A DNA stretch of 64,000 bases from an uncultured Clostridia bacterium (GTDB lineage: Bacteria > Bacillota > Clostridia > Christensenellales > Borkfalkiaceae): positions 1 to 64,000 of the forward strand of contig CANQQY010000005.1 in assembly GCA_947626105.1 (NCBI GenBank), given 5' to 3'. Made by a program: the position numbers and the translations under genes. This document shows, one piece after another, positions 51,666 through 60,895 of this stretch. Under the pieces are notes generated by a model. It saw nothing but the letters and a program-made list of their open reading frames with translations. It was not told where the DNA came from and made no database searches. The stretch's first letter is position 1; every line of letters begins with the position of its first letter.

Positions 51666-52448
51666 ATGTCGGAACTTGAAGAAATCGTAAGGGCGGAGGG
51701 CTTGAAAAAGACCTTCACTCTTTCGAGAAAACAGCAAAAAATCGAAAAAACGGGGGAGAAGAGCCGCATTGCGGTCAACGGGCTCTCTTTTTCCGCCTAC
51801 CGCGGGGAAATCTACGGGCTCCTCGGTCCGAACGGCGCGGGAAAGACGACAACGCTGCGCATGCTCTCCACCCTCATCAGACCGGACGCGGGCGACGCGA
51901 CCGTCAACGGGTTTTCCGTCGTGAAACAGCCCGAAAAAGTGCGCGACAGCATCGGATTCATGACGAGCGAATTGAAGCTCGAAGGATTCTTTACGCCCGA
52001 TTATCTCTTTGACTTTTTCGGCGCGATGCACGGCGTCGGAAAAGACGCGCTTGCCCAAAGGAAGCGCGAGCTCTTCTCACGCTTCGGGATAGACCGTTTT
52101 GCGCAGGTGCAGGTCAAAAATTTGTCGACGGGGATGTTACAGAAGGTGTCTCTCGTCATTTCCATCGTGCACGACCCCGCCGTCGTCATCTTTGACGAAC
52201 CGACGAACGGGCTGGATGTGCTCACGGCGAAGGTCGTCACCGACTTTCTTTTGGAATTGAAGGAGATGGGGAAGAGCATTCTTCTTTCCACGCACATCTT
52301 TTCCCTTGTGGAGAAGCTCTGCGACCGCGTCGGCGTTATTATCGACGGGAAAATGGCGCGCGAGGGGACGCTCGCGGAAGTCGCAAACGGGGATCTCGAA
52401 AAGAGCTTTTTCGAAATTTATCATGAGATCAAGGGGGAGTTCGTATGA
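51666..52448 (+). CDS. ABC transporter ATPase (NatA-type)
   Basis: A 260-residue ABC ATPase: Walker [15 protein letters not shown], signature LSTGMLQKVSL, Walker B PAVVIFDEPTNGLD and switch His in LSTHIFSLVEKL. The overall type is that of sodium or drug exporters (NatA, CcmA-like). An unusual insertion of charged residues (SRKQQKIEKTGEKSR) precedes the Walker region. AGAGG lies before the ATG at 51666. The permease follows in ATGA overlap. Confidence 0.93.
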   Translation: MSELEEIVRAEGLKKTFTLSRKQQKIEKTGEKSRIAVNGLSFSAYRGEIYGLLGPNGAGKTTTLRMLSTLIRPDAGDATVNGFSVVKQPEKVRDSIGFMTSELKLEGFFTPDYLFDFFGAMHGVGKDALAQRKRELFSRFGIDRFAQVQVKNLSTGMLQKVSLVISIVHDPAVVIFDEPTNGLDVLTAKVVTDFLLELKEMGKSILLSTHIFSLVEKLCDRVGVIIDGKMAREGTLAEVANGDLEKSFFEIYHEIKGEFV

Positions 52449-53554
52449 AACTTTTCGCTCTCATCAAGAAAGAATTTCATCGGTTTTTCCATGATCGGCG
52501 GCTCATCATCACGATGCTGCTCCCCGGGATCGTCATCTTTTTGCTCTATACGGTCATCGGCGAAGCCATTCACACGGAACCCCCGAAGTACGATTATAAA
52601 GTCTATGTAGAGGGCGAATCCTCCGTCACTTCCATGATCCAATCTGCGGTGGAGGCGAGCGGGAATACCGTCGAATGGATCCCGCTCGGGGACATGGAAG
52701 CGGCGCGGAAGGAAGTGGAAGAGGGGGAGGCGACCGCCATTCTCTCCTTTACGGAAGATTTTGACCTGTTTGGCGAAAACAGCGCCGTTTCCGTTGTCTA
52801 CGACCCCATGGACGAGGCGGGCAGCGGGTTTTATTCCCTTTCTCTTGCAGTATTGCAGCAAGTCGGCATGAAGTTTTCCATTCATTCCGAGCCGCTCGCC
52901 TCGGATGAGAGCATCGGTAGGGAAGTCATGCAGCAGATTTTGCCCTTCATCATCGTTTGCTTCGTATTCTCGGCGTGCATGTCCGTGACGCTCGAATCGG
53001 TGGCGGGGGAGAAGGAGCGCGGAACGCTTGCGACCATTCTCGTAACTTCCGCAAAGCGGTCGCATATCGCCCTCGGGAAGATCGTCCCGCTTGCCTGTAT
53101 CTCGATGCTCGGGGCGCTATCGAGCTTCCTCGGCGTCGTCCTCTCGATGCCGAAACTCATGGGGCTCTCCGTGGGAATGCTCGGCGGATACCGATTCGGG
53201 GCGTATGTCCTCATTTTCCTTCTGATTTTAAGTTTTGTCCCGCTCATCGTCTCGCTCATCTCGACGATCTCGACGGCTGCCCGTTCCGTCAAGGAAGCCT
53301 CCGCCTATACGAGCGTTCTCATGATCTTTGTGATGATCTTTTCCCTCGTGACGGCGTTTGTGCCCGCGATCGGGAATTGGGTCGTGGCGATCCCCATCCT
53401 GAACGCCGTCGTCAGCATGCAGGGGCTCCTTGCGGGAGCGCTTCCCGTATGGCAGTCGCTCGTCAGCGTCGGGATGAACCTCGTCTATACGGCGGGGCTG
53501 ATGTTCCTCATGACAAGGATGCTTTCGAGCGAAAAAGTCATGTTCGGGAAGTGA
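52445..53554 (+). CDS. ABC-2 permease (NatB-type)
   Basis: A 369-residue membrane protein of the ABC-2 type: one helix at residues 20-40, an extracellular domain of about 130 residues (VEGESSVTSMIQSAVEASGN and EVEEGEATAILSFTEDF), then five helices from about residue 165 to the end, including the SVAGEKERGTLATILVTSAKR coupling helix typical of NatB/YhaP. Partner of the upstream ATPase; the exported substrate is unknown. Confidence 0.9.
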   Translation: MKLFALIKKEFHRFFHDRRLIITMLLPGIVIFLLYTVIGEAIHTEPPKYDYKVYVEGESSVTSMIQSAVEASGNTVEWIPLGDMEAARKEVEEGEATAILSFTEDFDLFGENSAVSVVYDPMDEAGSGFYSLSLAVLQQVGMKFSIHSEPLASDESIGREVMQQILPFIIVCFVFSACMSVTLESVAGEKERGTLATILVTSAKRSHIALGKIVPLACISMLGALSSFLGVVLSMPKLMGLSVGMLGGYRFGAYVLIFLLILSFVPLIVSLISTISTAARSVKEASAYTSVLMIFVMIFSLVTAFVPAIGNWVVAIPILNAVVSMQGLLAGALPVWQSLVSVGMNLVYTAGLMFLMTRMLSSEKVMFGK

Positions 53555-53558
53555 TACA

Positions 53559-54800
53559 ATGGACGAATTTTTGAGGCTGTATTTGACGGGAAAACGCGCG
53601 GATGATCTGAAAAGATTCCGACGTTTTCGCACGGCGATAGGCCTTTTGGGGGCTTTATTTGCCGTGATCCCTGTATTTGTCAATCTTTTCGGAGCGAAAA
53701 ACGCTCCTCTGTGCATCGCCTTGACCGTGCTCGGATTTCTTTTGGAATGTGCGGCAAGCATCCTTTCTTTCATACAAAAAAAGTTTGCCGATGCGCTTGT
53801 GGAGCTCGAAAATGCCGCAAACGAGATCGAAAAGCGGGGAGAAGAGAGGGAAAATTACAAAAAGCTCTATGAGGCATGGCGGGAGGCCTTTGGGAAACGG
53901 GATCTCCGACAGGTCTTGTCGGCAGGATTCACAGTGCTTGGCTTTGCGATCCTTGCCGCAGCCGAGTTTCTTTCGATATTTACGGAGATTCCCGAGATCG
54001 TCCTGCCGCTTGCATGTATCGCTGCAGCCATAGTTCTTGCGATCCCCGGTATGTTACAGGCAGCGGGCGAAGGAACGGCGCGGGCTGTGCTCTATGAAAG
54101 GGCGGGGTGGGAGCTCGATGAGATCAAGCGGAGCAAATTCGGCTTACCCGAAAGTAAAATTTTCGCGCAGTCCGAAAGCGCACGCGGGTTTTCGGCTCTT
54201 CCCGTGCCCGTTGCGGCGTTTTTGAAAGAGGAGACAGAGAAGGAGGACTTCCGCGCCGTGTCGAGGCGTTCGAATTTCACCGCGCTGTTCCTCGGCATTA
54301 TTTTCGGCGTTCTGATTTTCGTTGCAGGATTTTGGGATAAACTCGACCGCGCCGTCGGTTGGACGGTCAGTCTTGTCGTCATTGTGTTCGCACTCGTGTT
54401 CTTTTCCGCGCAATTATTGCCGCTCGAGGCAAAAAAACGGGAGATATATAGGAGAAACTACGAAAAACTTACATATGGCAGTGCGGATACGCTCCGCAAA
54501 CAATTACAGGGCGCTTGGATACGGCAGCAGAAAAGGGGGAATATCATGTTCGCATGTTTTCTGCTTGCGGCGGTCATCCTCGGTATGTCGTTCGGCGTCG
54601 TCGGATATATTTTAGACCGTGAGCAGAGCTTGATCGTCGGGATCGGGGCAGGTACGATGGTGTTTCTTATCCCTGCGGCGATCGTGTCGCTTGTGATTTG
54701 GACGATCATGTACGCCGTTTACAGAAAACGCGTCCGTCCCGTCGAGGAAGAGCTTAAAAATATCATCGAAGAGGAGAGGATGAATGAAAGACACGGATAG
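53559..54800 (+). CDS. polytopic membrane protein with coiled coil, unknown
   Basis: A 413-residue protein with about eight predicted helices (25-45, 50-72, 120-140, 148-168, 250-268, 275-295, 340-360, 367-390) and a charged coiled coil at 73-112 (ELENAANEIEKRGEERENYKKL). The two halves have similar hydropathy and may be an internal duplication. No family recognised. It lies 4 nt after the permease, and the RHH gene begins inside its end. Confidence 0.75.
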   Translation: MDEFLRLYLTGKRADDLKRFRRFRTAIGLLGALFAVIPVFVNLFGAKNAPLCIALTVLGFLLECAASILSFIQKKFADALVELENAANEIEKRGEERENYKKLYEAWREAFGKRDLRQVLSAGFTVLGFAILAAAEFLSIFTEIPEIVLPLACIAAAIVLAIPGMLQAAGEGTARAVLYERAGWELDEIKRSKFGLPESKIFAQSESARGFSALPVPVAAFLKEETEKEDFRAVSRRSNFTALFLGIIFGVLIFVAGFWDKLDRAVGWTVSLVVIVFALVFFSAQLLPLEAKKREIYRRNYEKLTYGSADTLRKQLQGAWIRQQKRGNIMFACFLLAAVILGMSFGVVGYILDREQSLIVGIGAGTMVFLIPAAIVSLVIWTIMYAVYRKRVRPVEEELKNIIEEERMNERHG

Positions 54801-54960
54801 ATCCAAAAAACAGGTGCCGCTGCGGCTTTCCCCGACGCTCTATGCCGAGATCTCGAAGTGGGCGGAGGAGGATTACCGCTCCTTGAGCGGACAGATCGAA
54901 TATCTTCTCTCCGCCTGCGTCAAAAAGCGGAGAGGGGGAGAGAAGAAGGAAGAGGAGTAA
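54784..54960 (+). CDS. Arc-like ribbon-helix-helix DNA-binding protein
   Basis: A 58-residue protein overlapping the end of the upstream gene by 17 bp. KQVPLRLSPTLYAEISKWAE is the beta-strand and first helix, and YRSLSGQIEYLLSACVKKRR the second helix of an Arc-type RHH domain, with an acidic-basic tail KKEEE. RHH proteins bind DNA as dimers; paired TGATATCA sites at 49781 in front of the operon are a natural target, so autoregulation is proposed. GAGGAGAGGATGA precedes the ATG. Confidence 0.85.
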   Translation: MKDTDRSKKQVPLRLSPTLYAEISKWAEEDYRSLSGQIEYLLSACVKKRRGGEKKEEE

Positions 54961-54973
54961 AAACCGCCTATCT

Positions 54974-55080
54974 CGCTGCCCCTCTTAGGGGAAGTCCCCG
55001 CGTTAGCGGGGAAAGGGGTTTTGAAACCTCGGTCTCGGCTCCGCCTTACAGCTCCCCCTCAAGGGGGAGCCAAGGGGGCG
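54974..55080. repeat. GC-rich intergenic hairpin repeat, copy 4
   Basis: Modules CCCCTCTTAGGGGAAG, CCCCGCGTTAGCGGGG and GCTCCCCCTCAAGGGGGAGC with CCAAGGGGGC, the closest match to copy 1 at 2825. Confidence 0.8.
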
Positions 55081-55113
55081 CGGCGGCAAATCCGCTGTAT
55101 TTCGCCCTATATG

Positions 55114-55147
55114 AAACACCGCCCGCTATGCACAGCGGGCGGTGTTT
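55114..55147. terminator. terminator of the pot operon
   Basis: AAACACCGCCCGCT (55114-55127) pairs with AGCGGGCGGTGTTT (55134-55147) around ATGCAC, 13 nt after the potD stop on the minus strand; also usable by the plus-strand SPFH operon. Confidence 0.9.
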
Positions 55148-55159
55148 CATTTTAAGACA

Positions 55160-56893
55160 TTATTTCGTTTTGTAGCGGACGGGCTCCTGCTTGACCTGCT
55201 CATACCCTTTTTTCGGCTTTCTTCGGAAGAAGTCAATCTTGTTTCCGAATTTGAGGAGCAGGATCGCCGCGACGACTCCGACGACGGCAACGACGATGAC
55301 GACGATCGTCCACGGTTCGAGCGATTCCGCCTTCACGCGCGACCAAAGCTCGTTGATGCGCTCGCTCGCCGCCTCGTCGTAGTAATCCATAACGGCGCAC
55401 CGCGCGATGACTTCCTCGAAAGGGAATTGCGCATAGAGCTGGCGGCATGACGCCTGTTCGGGTTCTGCGGGGAGCAGGACGTGTTCGACGTCTCCGTAGT
55501 CCGCGCCGTAGAAGAAATAGGTGAGATCGTAGTCCACGGGCTCGTCGTACTCCTCGCCTTCTTCATATTCGTCCTCGGGATAATAGCCGTAGAGATAATC
55601 GGCATACCCGAACATTTCCTGATTTTCGCCCGCAATGGCGGAGGTGTAGCCGATATAATAGCTATTCCGCATGGCGTTTTGGGGCATGGAGAGGAAGTTG
55701 ACGAAAGCCTGTGCGGCGTGTTTTATCTCGGGTGTGATGCCCTTCGGCATGACCCAGCCGTCGAACCAAAGGTTGGAGCCCGCCGAGGGGACGTAATAGT
55801 CGAGAAGAACGCTGTCCTCGTCCTCGCCGTCCTCGCTTTTGCCGCTCTCCGCAAGATCCAGCGCATAGACCGCGTCGCCGCTCCACGCATAGTTAAGCCA
55901 GATCTTTCCCTTCACCATATCCGATTTTCCCGTGTCCGTCTCGAAGCTGTAAATGTTGTCCTTGATGTCGAGAAGGACGGGTTCGACTTCGCCGATCGTA
56001 TCCTCGTCCGTTGCGTTGAAGATCTCCGTAAGGCGATCAATGTATCCGTCGGCTTCCGGGTCGAGGGAAAGCAGTTCGTCCTGATAGGTCACGCCGAGGG
56101 CGGCGAAATAGGTGTCGCGCACGTTGTCTTTCGCCGTGATCTTGCCCTGAAAGCGGCTGTCCGTAAATACCTTCCAGCCGAGCGCGTCGAGCTCCTCTTC
56201 CGAGACGTACTCGGGATTATACACAAAGCCCGTCGTACCCCACATGTAGCCCGCCGCATAGTCCTTCCAATAGATATCATTGCCCTCGGGATCCTTGCGG
56301 AGCTTCAAGCCGCCGTTGGTCTCAAATTTTTCGGCGATGAAGGGGGAGACGTTGCGCACATAGTAGTTTTCGGGGAGCGTCTCGTCGAAGAAACTCTCGT
56401 CATACTTTTCAAGCCGCCCTTCCGCGGCGAGCTTCATGATCATGTAGTCGGAAGGGCAGAGAAGGTCGTACTCATTGCCGAGGACGATCTCGTTGTACAT
56501 ATCCTCGTTGGTGCCGAAAGTCGAATATTCGACGCGGATCTTCTTGTGATAGGTCTTTTCGTACCATTCGCAGAAGTCGTCCAAGATCGCGGGACCCTCT
56601 TCGGAGAGGTCGTGTCCCATCGTCTCTTTGTACCATTCCTTGTAGTCATCGTCCACGATATCCGATTCGATATGGATATGGTTGCCCGCCCCGTCGAGAA
56701 CGGGCTTTCCGTCGTCGTCGAGTTCGTGAAGCTCATCAAAGATGAAAGTGCCTTCTCCGCCCTCGTCGATATATTCTTCCCAATTATAGACGCGAAGGGT
56801 AATGACGTCCTCGCCGCCGCAGCCCGTGAGCGCCGCAAGCGTCGGCAGAAGCATGGCGCCCGCAAGCGCAATACTGAAAAACTTCTTTTTCAT
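55160..56893 (-). CDS. potD: spermidine/putrescine-binding lipoprotein with C-terminal membrane helix
   Basis: Substrate-binding subunit of a polyamine ABC importer. Signal peptide with lipobox LTGC (residues 22-25), then LRVYNWEEYIDEG, EYSTFGTNEDMYNEI, DLLCPSDYMIMKLAAEG and WKVFTDSRFQGKI as in PotD. It has 577 residues against about 350 in the family: an acidic insert near 35-75, an acidic Tyr-rich stretch (PEDEYEEGEEYDEP) near 455, and a C-terminal helix WTIVVIVVAVVGVVAAILLL (about 527-546) with a basic tail, so it may be anchored at both ends. Last gene of the operon. Confidence 0.9.
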   Translation of the reverse strand: MKKKFFSIALAGAMLLPTLAALTGCGGEDVITLRVYNWEEYIDEGGEGTFIFDELHELDDDGKPVLDGAGNHIHIESDIVDDDYKEWYKETMGHDLSEEGPAILDDFCEWYEKTYHKKIRVEYSTFGTNEDMYNEIVLGNEYDLLCPSDYMIMKLAAEGRLEKYDESFFDETLPENYYVRNVSPFIAEKFETNGGLKLRKDPEGNDIYWKDYAAGYMWGTTGFVYNPEYVSEEELDALGWKVFTDSRFQGKITAKDNVRDTYFAALGVTYQDELLSLDPEADGYIDRLTEIFNATDEDTIGEVEPVLLDIKDNIYSFETDTGKSDMVKGKIWLNYAWSGDAVYALDLAESGKSEDGEDEDSVLLDYYVPSAGSNLWFDGWVMPKGITPEIKHAAQAFVNFLSMPQNAMRNSYYIGYTSAIAGENQEMFGYADYLYGYYPEDEYEEGEEYDEPVDYDLTYFFYGADYGDVEHVLLPAEPEQASCRQLYAQFPFEEVIARCAVMDYYDEAASERINELWSRVKAESLEPWTIVVIVVAVVGVVAAILLLKFGNKIDFFRRKPKKGYEQVKQEPVRYKTK

Positions 56894-57699
56894 CTGTCCG
56901 CCTCCTTTTTGCGGCCCGCAAGATTGGAGATCAAAACAAACAACACGATGACGACAAAAATGATCGTCGTGAGCGCCCAGAAGGAGGAGAGCGTCTCCGC
57001 GGTGTGCTTATTGCCCTTCATCGTGGCGTTGAAAACGTAGGTGGAGATCGTCTCGAAGCCCGAGGGACGGGTGTAGACGGTGACGATGTAGTCGTCGAGA
57101 GAGAGGGTGACAGCGAGCATAAAGCCCGAGATGACGCCCGGAATGATCTGCGGAAGGACGACCTTCATCAGCGCCTTGAAGGGGGAAGCGCCCAGGTCGA
57201 GCGCCGCCTCATAGAGAGAGTTGTCCATCTGTTTGAGCTTGGGCATGACGGAGAGCACGACAAAGGGAGTGCATATGACCATATGTCCGATGAGAAGGGT
57301 AAAGTAGGATTTTCCGATCCCGACCGCGACAAAGGTGACCGCGAGCGCGAGCGCCGTGACGATCTCCGCGTTGATGACGGGGATCTGCGAGACGGCGTGG
57401 ATCGCCGTTTTCATTCGCTTTTTGCAATAGAACATGCCGAGTGCGCCGAGCGTCCCGAGCACCGTGGAAAGGGTCGCCGCAAGGAATGCGAGGAGGAAGG
57501 TATTTCCGATCATGCCGAGGACCTTCGGATTCGCAAAGAGATCCTTGTAATGTTCGAAGGAAAAGCCCTCGAATCTGCCGATCATATCCGTTTTGTCGAA
57601 GCTGTAAACCGCGAGCATCAGGATGGGGAGATAGAGCAGAAGGAGCACGAGCCCCACAAAGCCCGCTTTGAGGCATTTGCTTAAAACAGGATGCTTCAT
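56890..57699 (-). CDS. potC: polyamine ABC transporter permease PotC
   Basis: 269-residue permease with six helices and the EAA loop EAALDLGASPFKALMKVVLP. The FVGLVLLLLYLPILMLAVYSF start is typical of PotC. Pairs with PotB. Overlaps potB and potD by 4 bp each. Confidence 0.93.
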   Translation of the reverse strand: MKHPVLSKCLKAGFVGLVLLLLYLPILMLAVYSFDKTDMIGRFEGFSFEHYKDLFANPKVLGMIGNTFLLAFLAATLSTVLGTLGALGMFYCKKRMKTAIHAVSQIPVINAEIVTALALAVTFVAVGIGKSYFTLLIGHMVICTPFVVLSVMPKLKQMDNSLYEAALDLGASPFKALMKVVLPQIIPGVISGFMLAVTLSLDDYIVTVYTRPSGFETISTYVFNATMKGNKHTAETLSSFWALTTIIFVVIVLFVLISNLAGRKKEADR

Positions 57700-58505
57700 A
57701 AGTTCGCCCCCCTGACGTTTTCTTCCGATTTGAACCCGCCCGAGAAGAGGGTAGAGGCAAAGACGACGAGGAGAAGCACGAATGCGACCATCGAGCCCAT
57801 ATGCCAGTCGGAGCCGAAGTATTCATAGATGAATTTGCCGATGATCGTAACTTTCGCATTCCCGAGCATATCGGAGACGACGTAGTTCGTCATCGAGGGG
57901 AGAAAGACCATCGTCACGCCGCTCATCACGCCGGGCATGGAGAGGGGAACGGTGATGCGGAAGAAGGTCGTGACGGAACCCGCGCCGAGGTCCGCGCTCG
58001 CCTCATAGAGGGAAGTGTCGATCTTCATCATCGTCGTATAGAGGGGCAGGATCATAAAGGGCAGGAAATCATAGACCATGCCGAAGATCGTCTTGAAGAT
58101 ATTGGCGCTTTCCAGCCCTTCGAGCCCGTTGATCTGCGAAAGGAGATTAAAAAGTTCGCGGATGGCGTTTACGCGCAGCACGAAGTTGATCCACATGGGG
58201 AGAACGAAGAGCATCAGAATAACGAATTTCTTCTTGATCTTGCTGTGCGCGAGAATGAGCGCCACGGGATAGGCGATGACAAGGCAGATGACCGTCGTGA
58301 TGAGCGCGATCACGAGGGAATAGACGATCGTGGAAAGTTTTGTGGGGTCGGAAAAGAACCGCACGAAGTTCGTTCCGGAAATGTGCATGTTTTTGTCGGT
58401 AAAGGCGTAGAACAGGATCACGCACATCGGGACGATGACGAAAAATATGAGAAAGACCGCATAGGGGATGCAGAGCGTCTTGCGGGAGAAACGGGGGAGC
58501 CTCAT
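57696..58505 (-). CDS. potB: polyamine ABC transporter permease PotB
   Basis: 269-residue permease with six helices; EAA loop [41 protein letters not shown] is the first helix, as in PotB. Overlaps the potA stop by ATGA. Confidence 0.93.
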   Translation of the reverse strand: MRLPRFSRKTLCIPYAVFLIFFVIVPMCVILFYAFTDKNMHISGTNFVRFFSDPTKLSTIVYSLVIALITTVICLVIAYPVALILAHSKIKKKFVILMLFVLPMWINFVLRVNAIRELFNLLSQINGLEGLESANIFKTIFGMVYDFLPFMILPLYTTMMKIDTSLYEASADLGAGSVTTFFRITVPLSMPGVMSGVTMVFLPSMTNYVVSDMLGNAKVTIIGKFIYEYFGSDWHMGSMVAFVLLLVVFASTLFSGGFKSEENVRGANL

Positions 58506-60016
58506 GCCTCGTCCTCCTTTTCCTTATGCTTTAAGGAGAGCTTGATCTTTTCCTTGGGAATGATGACGGAGACATAGTCGTTTTCGTTCCAGAGATCTTC
58601 GGTCGCAAAGACGAAATCCTCGTCTTCGTCGCTGTCGCCCGTACGCACGATGAGGCGGTAGTGGTCGCCCTTGTAGATGATGGAGATGATGTGCCCCGTC
58701 GTGCCGCCCGCGTCCTCGTCGTCGCTGATCTCGATATCGTTAAGCCCCACTTCGACCTTGACCTCGGTATCCGTCAGATCGAGCTTTTCGCCCGCGGATG
58801 TGATGAGATAGCCGTCCTCGTCCAGATGGCTGCCCGGGTAGAGCTGCGTGACGTCGCATTCGAACTCTCCGCCCGCAAATTCCACGTTGTTCGCCTTGTT
58901 GATGACGCCGTCGAATACATTCGTCGTGTAGCGCGGCTTCATGAGGTGGATGCCGTCGGGAGCGACCCTGAGCCCGATCGTCTCCCCGACGTTTCTGCTC
59001 TCCGTGCTCTGCACGACGAGCTCGTATTTGCCGACCTGCACGGTAATTTCGTAATGGATCCCCTTAAAGACGACGGAGATGACCTCGCCTTTCAGGATCC
59101 CGTCCTCGGCGGCGCACATCAGAATATCTTCGGGACGGACGACGACGTCTACCTGTTCTCCTTCTCCGAAATTATCGACGCATTCAAACGTCTTGCCGCA
59201 GAATTTGACCTTGTTTTTTCCGACGACGGTGCCCGTGAAGATATTGCTTTCGCCGATGAAGTCCGCAACGAACGTATTCGCGGGCTCGTTGTAGATGTCG
59301 GTGGGGGTGCCGATCTGTTGGACGACGCCGTCTGCCATGACGACGATCGTGTCCGACATCGTGAGCGCTTCCTCCTGATCGTGCGTGACATAGATGAACG
59401 TGATGCCGAGCCTGTCGTGGATCTTTTTGAGCTCGATCTGCATCTCTTTTCTCATTTTGAGGTCGAGCGCGCCGAGGGGCTCGTCGAGGAGAAGGATCTC
59501 GGGCTCATTGACGACGGCGCGGGCGATCGCGACGCGCTGTTGCTGTCCGCCGGAGAGGGTGGAAATGGAGCGTTTTTCGAACCCTTCGAGATCCACGAGG
59601 GCAAGCGCCTTTTTCACCTTAGCGGCGATCTCGTGCTTGGAAAGTTTCTCTTTTTTGGTGTATTCTTCGCCGTTTCCGTTTCTGTAAGTGTTGACGACGC
59701 GCTTGCACCGAAGCCCGAACGCGATATTTTCAAAGACATTGAAATGGGGGAAGAGGGCATACCGCTGAAAAACGGTATTGACGGGGCGCTTGTTCGGCGG
59801 GAGCGATGAGATGTCCTGACCGTTCAGGAGGATCTTTCCGCTCGTGGGCAGATCGAAGCCCGCGATCATGCGGAGCGTCGTCGTCTTGCCGCAGCCCGAA
59901 GGTCCCAAAAAGGTGATAAATTCGCCTTTTTTGATGTCGAAGCTCATATGGTCGATGACAAGATTCTCGCCAAAGTACTTCGTGACGTCCTGTAATTCGA
60001 TGATGTTTTCAGCCAT
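58502..60016 (-). CDS. potA: polyamine ABC transporter ATPase PotA with an extra C-terminal domain
   Basis: ATPase: [20 protein letters not shown]-loop [37 protein letters not shown] and VTHDQEEAL. It has 504 residues instead of about 360. After residue 270 there are two TOBE-like units: [20 protein letters not shown] and, at about 440, [20 protein letters not shown], separated by an acidic segment. A small insert ([20 protein letters not shown]) also interrupts the helical subdomain. First transporter gene, 26 nt after the XRE-cupin gene. Confidence 0.92.
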   Translation of the reverse strand: MAENIIELQDVTKYFGENLVIDHMSFDIKKGEFITFLGPSGCGKTTTLRMIAGFDLPTSGKILLNGQDISSLPPNKRPVNTVFQRYALFPHFNVFENIAFGLRCKRVVNTYRNGNGEEYTKKEKLSKHEIAAKVKKALALVDLEGFEKRSISTLSGGQQQRVAIARAVVNEPEILLLDEPLGALDLKMRKEMQIELKKIHDRLGITFIYVTHDQEEALTMSDTIVVMADGVVQQIGTPTDIYNEPANTFVADFIGESNIFTGTVVGKNKVKFCGKTFECVDNFGEGEQVDVVVRPEDILMCAAEDGILKGEVISVVFKGIHYEITVQVGKYELVVQSTESRNVGETIGLRVAPDGIHLMKPRYTTNVFDGVINKANNVEFAGGEFECDVTQLYPGSHLDEDGYLITSAGEKLDLTDTEVKVEVGLNDIEISDDEDAGGTTGHIISIIYKGDHYRLIVRTGDSDEDEDFVFATEDLWNENDYVSVIIPKEKIKLSLKHKEKEDEA

Positions 60017-60042
60017 GGCTTTCTCCTTTTGTTTTCTTATAA

Positions 60043-60576
60043 TCAGAAGTTGGGCGGGGTGGAGATCCAGATGATCTTCGCGTTCCGCTTGCCCTTATTT
60101 TCAAGATAGTGTTCCTTATCCGCCGTGTAATAAAAACTTTCGCCCTTTTTTGCGGGATGATGCTTCCCCGCGATCACGACGTCGATCCTCCCCTCGAGCA
60201 CAAAGCCGAATTCTTCGCCCTCGTGGGGGATGTCGGGCTCCGTTTTGGCTTGCGGCGCAAGCTCCACGAGCACGGGTTCCATCATGTTTTTCTGCGCGTT
60301 GGGGATCACCCACCGCAGCATCATGCTCTCCGACTGCTTTTCAATGTATTCCGCTTCCGAAAAGACGATTTTTTCCTCGGAATCCTCATGAAAAAAGTCC
60401 GAAAGATTGCTTCCGAGCGCGTTCAGAAGATCGCACAGCGTCGCGATCGAAGGGCTCGTCAGGTCGTTTTCGAGCTGGGAAATATACCCTTTTGTGAGCT
60501 CGCAGCGGTCGGCAAGCTCTTCCTGCGTGAGATTTTTCCGTTGCCGCATGTCTTTCAGCTTTGCGCCGAGTTCCAT
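60043..60576 (-). CDS. XRE-cupin transcriptional regulator (PuuR-like)
   Basis: A 177-residue protein with an N-terminal helix-turn-helix ([40 protein letters not shown]) and a C-terminal cupin ([39 protein letters not shown]). This architecture is that of PuuR and related regulators of polyamine genes, where the cupin is thought to sense the ligand. Heads the potABCD operon. AAGGGGGCAAAAG precedes the ATG. Two GTTTA-N7-TAAAC sites lie upstream. Confidence 0.93.
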   Translation of the reverse strand: MELGAKLKDMRQRKNLTQEELADRCELTKGYISQLENDLTSPSIATLCDLLNALGSNLSDFFHEDSEEKIVFSEAEYIEKQSESMMLRWVIPNAQKNMMEPVLVELAPQAKTEPDIPHEGEEFGFVLEGRIDVVIAGKHHPAKKGESFYYTADKEHYLENKGKRNAKIIWISTPPNF

Positions 60577-60589
60577 CTTTTGCCCCCTT

Positions 60590-60666
60590 GTTTAGTATTT
60601 GTAAACTTTTAGCCTCTTTTTATCAAACTCTCGCAATTATAAACGAAAAGTTTAATAAAAATAAAC
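60590..60666 (-). promoter_or_regulatory. promoter region of the XRE-cupin-pot operon with two GTTTA-N7-TAAAC sites
   Basis: The inverted repeat GTTTA-N7-TAAAC occurs at 60590-60606 and again at 60650-60666, 60 bp apart. On the minus strand possible promoters are TTGATA-17-TACAAA (its -10 overlaps the first site) and TTATTT-17-TATAAT (60636-60664, overlapping the second). The regulator encoded next probably binds both. Confidence 0.6.
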
Positions 60667-60845
60667 TCACAGCGATACAGTATAGTACATATGCATGCAG
60701 ATGTCAAACGTTTGAGAGGGTTTTCCGAAAAAAATATTCCCCCAATTTAGTGAATACGCGCCCACGCGCGCGACATAAATATAATAAAGATCCGCGAGAC
60801 GGAATTTATATGGAATTTTTCCCGCGGTAGGGGAGTTTTCGGGCA
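60667..60845. other. gene-free AT-rich region
   Basis: Between the pot regulatory region and the rpsT terminator I see no gene. It holds a 12-bp palindrome TCAAACGTTTGA (60704-60715), a run of alternating CG (CGCGCGC near 60773) and TATAATAAAG (60780-60789), none assignable. Confidence 0.5.
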
Positions 60846-60876
60846 ACAAAAAACCGCCGGGGGGAAACCCCGACGG
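60846..60876 (-). terminator. terminator of rpsT
   Basis: CCGCCGGGG (60854-60862) pairs with CCCCGACGG (60868-60876) with one mismatch; on the minus strand TTTTTTG follows. Confidence 0.85.
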
Positions 60877-60895
60877 ATCGTTTCGCCGTTTTTCG

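Noticed and set aside
55481-57040. 519-codon open frame antisense to potD
   Set aside because: potD has signal peptide and family motifs; the antisense frame has none.
60662-60849. Short open frames upstream of the XRE-cupin gene
   Set aside because: AT-rich, under 90 codons, without ribosome sites, and overlapping operator and terminator elements.
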